Assembly: GCF_003854895.1 (NCBI RefSeq)
Contig: NZ_CP033966.1
Location: 5,146,001-5,210,000 of the forward strand
Reading direction: 5' to 3'
DNA: 64,000 bases
Source: Pigmentiphaga sp. H8
Lineage (GTDB): Bacteria; Pseudomonadota; Gammaproteobacteria; Burkholderiales; Burkholderiaceae_B
In this document: positions 60,353 through 64,000 of the stretch, one piece after another
Layout of the letters: the number at the start of each line of letters is the position of its first letter
Numbering within the stretch: the first letter of the stretch is position 1
Translations under genes and position numbers: made by a program
Notes under the pieces: model-generated
Seen by the model: only the letters and a program-made list of their open reading frames with translations
Database searches by the model: none
Told to the model about the DNA's origin: nothing

Positions 60353-60391
60353 CGTGAAATCCGGGAACCGCTTCCGTTCCTGAATTTCACG
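60353..60391. promoter_or_regulatory. 39-bp near-perfect dyad ahead of the fourth-unit Bug gene
   Basis: CGTGAAAT (60353-60360) and ATTTCACG (60384-60391) flank an inner GGAAC (60364-60368)/GTTCC (60376-60380) pair; outer, middle and inner blocks all align about one centre, with only two of sixteen paired positions mismatched. It lies between the racemase-like gene and the next Bug gene, before a possible -10 TATGAT (60412-60417). Operator or processed hairpin; I favour operator. Confidence 0.45.
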
Positions 60392-60450
60392 CCGGCGGCA
60401 GCGCCGCTTCCTATGATGCCCTGATCAGAACAGCACATAGGAGACACGTC

Positions 60451-61455
60451 ATGAGCCACACCTCGACCGGCCGGCGCCGCATGCTGGGCCTGCTGGGCGC
60501 CACCGCCGCGTCCGGCGCGCTGCCCGGCATCCCCGCCCTGGCATCCGACGCCGGCACCCAGGACTTCCCCACTCGCGCCCTGCGCCTGGTCGTTCCCTTC
60601 ACCCCGGGCGGCGGCACGGACGTCGTCGGACGCTCCCTGGCCGCCGCCATGTCCGAGGCGCTGGGGCAGTCCATCGTGGTCGACAACCGGCCGGGGGGCG
60701 GCACCGTCATCGGCTCGAACATCGTGGCCAAGGCCAAGCCCGACGGCTACACGCTGCTGCTGACGACCACCGCCCTGGCCATCAACGACACGCTGGTCAA
60801 GGACCTGCCCTACGACACCGACCGCGACTTCAGCGACATCGGCCTGATCTGCGTCGGGCCGAACGTGCTGGTCACCCATCCGAAAAGCCGCTTCAAGACG
60901 CTGGACGCCGTCATCCGCTACGCCAAGGCCAATCCGGGCAAGTTGACCTACGGTTCCTCGGGCAACGGCTCGGCCGTCCACCTGGCCGCCGAACTGTTCA
61001 AGATGAAGGCCGGCGTCGACCTGACCCACATCCCCTATAAGGGCGCGGCGCAGGCCTACACCGATCTGGTCGGCGGCCGCCTGGACTTCGTTTTCGCCAC
61101 CGCGGGCGGCGTGGCGAAATACGTCGAGGAAGGCACGCTGCAAGCCGTCGCGCTGACCTCGCGCGAACGCACGCCGGCCTATCCCGGCATTCCCACCATC
61201 GCCGAACGGGTGCCCGGCTATTCGGCCGAGGTCTGGTACGCGATCCTGGCCCCGGCGGGCACGCCGCCCGACATCGTCGCCGCGCTGAACGGCGCCTTGA
61301 ACAAGGCCGCCAACGATCCCGGCTACAAGTCGCGGGTCTCGGCCGACGGCATGAAGGTGGCGGCCGGCACGCCGCAGGAGATGCGCGCCTTCCGCCAGTC
61401 CGAGCAGGCGCGCTGGCGCCAGGTCATCCACGACGGCAAGATCACCACCACTTGA
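60451..61455 (+). CDS. Bug/TctC-family periplasmic solute receptor
   Basis: A 334-residue receptor whose N-terminus (GRRRMLGLLGATAASG) looks more Tat-like than Sec-like, ending near LASDAG. Family segments: LRLVVPFTPGGGTDVVGR, IVVDNRPGGGTVIGSNIV and LTHIPYKGAAQAYTDLVGG. An SDR gene follows after 10 bp. A 39-bp dyad upstream suggests its own promoter, separate from the unit before it. Confidence 0.92.
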   Translation: MSHTSTGRRRMLGLLGATAASGALPGIPALASDAGTQDFPTRALRLVVPFTPGGGTDVVGRSLAAAMSEALGQSIVVDNRPGGGTVIGSNIVAKAKPDGYTLLLTTTALAINDTLVKDLPYDTDRDFSDIGLICVGPNVLVTHPKSRFKTLDAVIRYAKANPGKLTYGSSGNGSAVHLAAELFKMKAGVDLTHIPYKGAAQAYTDLVGGRLDFVFATAGGVAKYVEEGTLQAVALTSRERTPAYPGIPTIAERVPGYSAEVWYAILAPAGTPPDIVAALNGALNKAANDPGYKSRVSADGMKVAAGTPQEMRAFRQSEQARWRQVIHDGKITTT

Positions 61456-61465
61456 AGGACTGAAC

Positions 61466-62272
61466 ATGACGACGAACGGCCAACGGCTGGCTGGCAAGAC
61501 GGCCATCATCGTGGGCGCGGGCCAGCGCCCCGGCACGACGATGGGCAATGGGCGCGCGACCGCGGAGTGCTTCGCGCGGGAAGGCGCCAGGCTTCTGCTG
61601 GTGGACATCAACGGCGAGTGGGCGCAGGACACGCTGGCGGCGGTGCGCGCGCTGGGCGCCCCGGCGGAGGTGGCGATTGCCGACATCACCCGCGAGGACG
61701 ACTGCCGTCAGGTGGTGGCGTCCTGCGTCGAACGATGGGGACGCGTGGACATCCTGCACAACAACGTCGGCTTCTCCAAGGGCGATGCCCGCACCGCCGA
61801 ACTGTCGCTGAACTCCTGGCAGCGCATCATCGACGCCAACCTGACCGGCATGTTCCTGATGTGCAAGCACGCCCTGCCGCAGATGGTCGCCCAGCGGTCC
61901 GGCTGCATCATCAATGTATCGTCCACGTCCTCGCTGTCGGGCCGGCCCACGGTCACCTACAAGACCAGCAAGGGCGCGGTCAACACGCTCACCCAGCACA
62001 TCGCGTTCGAGAACGCGAAGCACGGCGTGCGCGCCAATGCGATCCTGCCGGGCCTGATCGACACGCCCATGGCCATCGAGCGGCGCGCGGAGGAAACCGG
62101 GGTCCCCCGCGAAGTGATCCGCCGCGAACGCGATGCGCTGGTGCCGATGGGCTACATGGGCGAAGCCGCCGACGTCGCGAACGCGGCGCTTTTCCTGGCC
62201 TCGGACGAGGCGCGCTACGTGACCGGCGTACTGTTTCCGGTCGATGGCGGCCTGCTGCTCAAGCGGGGCTGA
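61466..62272 (+). CDS. Short-chain dehydrogenase/reductase
   Basis: A 268-residue classical SDR. The N-terminal GAGQRPGTTMGNGRA is a longer than usual dinucleotide loop; DILHNNVGF stands for the NNAG motif, the catalytic Ser lies in NVSSTSSLSGRP, and Tyr/Lys in TYKTSKGAV. The end VTGVLFPVDGGLLLK is standard. AAGGA precedes the start, and the gene is coupled to the Bug gene. It probably oxidises a hydroxy group of the imported compound. Confidence 0.93.
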   Translation: MTTNGQRLAGKTAIIVGAGQRPGTTMGNGRATAECFAREGARLLLVDINGEWAQDTLAAVRALGAPAEVAIADITREDDCRQVVASCVERWGRVDILHNNVGFSKGDARTAELSLNSWQRIIDANLTGMFLMCKHALPQMVAQRSGCIINVSSTSSLSGRPTVTYKTSKGAVNTLTQHIAFENAKHGVRANAILPGLIDTPMAIERRAEETGVPREVIRRERDALVPMGYMGEAADVANAALFLASDEARYVTGVLFPVDGGLLLKRG

Positions 62273-62281
62273 GCGCAGACC

Positions 62282-63157
62282 TCAGGCCTGGGGGCGGGCG
62301 AACAGTTCGCGCGCGCCTTCGGGCAGGGCCGCGGGATCGACGCATGCCATCCAGATCTGTCGGCCCGCCCATTCGTCCGCCAGCGCGACGACCTCCACTC
62401 CCGTCCGCTCGGCATAGGTCCGCGCCAGGCCCTCGGCCATCAGGGCCAGGCCCAGCCCCTCGCGCACCAGCATGCAGCGTGCCTCGGGATTGGAGACCTG
62501 CGCGCTGACGTTGATGGGCCGGGGCAGGTTTTCGCCGATCAATCGCTGGAAGTTGGCCAGGTCGTGGCGCGGGAAATAGCCGACGTAGTCATGATCCAGC
62601 GTGTCGAAGAAACGCACCGGACCACTCCGTGCCAGCGCGTGCCCCATCGGGACGACCAGGGCGACCCGTTCGCGGCGGTACTCCACGAAGTGCAGGCCCG
62701 GAGGCGGAAACGGCGCGTGATAGATTCCGATCTCCGCCTCCCCCTGGGTGACCAGCGCCGGGATCTCAACGCTGGACGCCTCGACGATGTCGACGCGATG
62801 GCCTGGACACACGCGGCGCAGCAGGCTGATGGCGCGCGGCAGGTACTGCAGCACGACCGACCGGCAGGCGGCGATCCGGATGTGGGACTCGCCGTCGTCG
62901 CGGAAGCTCGCCAGGGTCCGCTCCAACTGGCGGGCCGCCGACAGCAGCGAGGTCGCATGGCGGTACAGCGCCTCGCCCGCGGCCGTGGGCTCGACGCCCC
63001 GGCCGGTCCGCCGCAGCAGCGATACGCCGTGCTCGCGCTCGAGCTCCGCCAGCCGCTTGCTTACCGCCGAGGCCACGACGTTCAGCCGGTCGGCGCAACG
63101 GCTCAGGCTTTTTTCCTCGACGCATGCGACGAAGGTCTTCAGGCTTTGCAGGTCCAT
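62282..63157 (-). CDS. LysR-family regulator
   Basis: A 291-residue LysR protein starting MDLQSLKTFVACVEEKSLSRC, with the helix-turn-helix around ADRLNVVASAVSKRLAELE and a C-terminal effector domain. The ATG at 63157 gives the canonical N-terminus. It converges on the SDR gene with 9 bp between stops. Its target is unclear: the gene is not divergent from a catabolic unit in this window. Confidence 0.92.
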   Translation of the reverse strand: MDLQSLKTFVACVEEKSLSRCADRLNVVASAVSKRLAELEREHGVSLLRRTGRGVEPTAAGEALYRHATSLLSAARQLERTLASFRDDGESHIRIAACRSVVLQYLPRAISLLRRVCPGHRVDIVEASSVEIPALVTQGEAEIGIYHAPFPPPGLHFVEYRRERVALVVPMGHALARSGPVRFFDTLDHDYVGYFPRHDLANFQRLIGENLPRPINVSAQVSNPEARCMLVREGLGLALMAEGLARTYAERTGVEVVALADEWAGRQIWMACVDPAALPEGARELFARPQA

Positions 63158-63191
63158 GTCCTTTCCTTTTCCGCTTGCGCCGCAAGCTTCG

Positions 63192-64000
<809 letters not shown>

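Noticed and set aside
59047..61689. Open frame of about 880 codons antisense to the enolase-superfamily and Bug genes
   Set aside because: Spans three well-supported genes on the other strand and has no motif.

Overview
The window is GC-rich betaproteobacterial chromosome, most like Bordetella/Achromobacter (Alcaligenaceae). The evidence is the hemA-prfA-prmC-grxD housekeeping block, six Bug/TctC-type solute receptors scattered next to catabolic genes, and many tightly overlapping (ATGA/GTGA) operons. No phage, transposase, rRNA or CRISPR was seen. This placement is inference from gene content.

Layout. 1-5570: catabolic island with a truncated FAD monooxygenase, a divergent IclR regulator, two ACMSD-type amidohydrolases and a Bug receptor; three matching 19-bp inverted repeats tie the units to the regulator. 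5628-14571: an eight-gene leftward operon (3-hydroxyacyl-CoA dehydrogenase-like, PLP dehydratase, RidA, aminotransferase, cupin, Bug, SMP-30, Bug) facing a MocR regulator across a perfect 9+9 bp palindrome. 14664-19437: tRNA-Phe, then hemA, prfA, prmC, grxD and two small genes. 19438-22939: Bcr/CflA-type MFS exporter and a Fur-boxed TonB receptor.

23307-34736: complete nitrate assimilation locus (nrtA, nrtB, nrtD, nasT, nasS; then nirB, nirD, nasA, cobA). Each half has its own sigma-54 promoter, an NtrC-like site and a leader in which hairpins of the ANTAR target type compete with a longer hairpin. NasS (nitrate sensor) and NasT (ANTAR antiterminator) are encoded inside the first unit, which closes a regulatory loop.

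34659-41146: a seven-gene overlapping operon of the little-understood HPr-rel-A type (PqqD-like protein, HprK-related kinase, three family-2 glycosyltransferases, a nucleotidyltransferase-fold protein, a flippase-type ABC exporter). It has no recognisable separate precursor peptide and is the best candidate for an undescribed system here.

41310-50724: a ten-gene leftward operon for uptake and oxidation of an unknown, probably aromatic, acid (Rieske oxygenase alpha and beta, GntR, IlvD/Edd dehydratase, beta-hydroxyacid dehydrogenase, ABC importer, hydroxypyruvate isomerase-like protein). 50885-64000: GDPD, ThpR, a sulfatase with a Bug receptor, AraC, a tandem UspA, a LysR divergent from Bug/enolase-superfamily/Bug/SDR genes, another LysR, and the C-terminal part of a NorR-like sigma-54 activator cut by the window edge.
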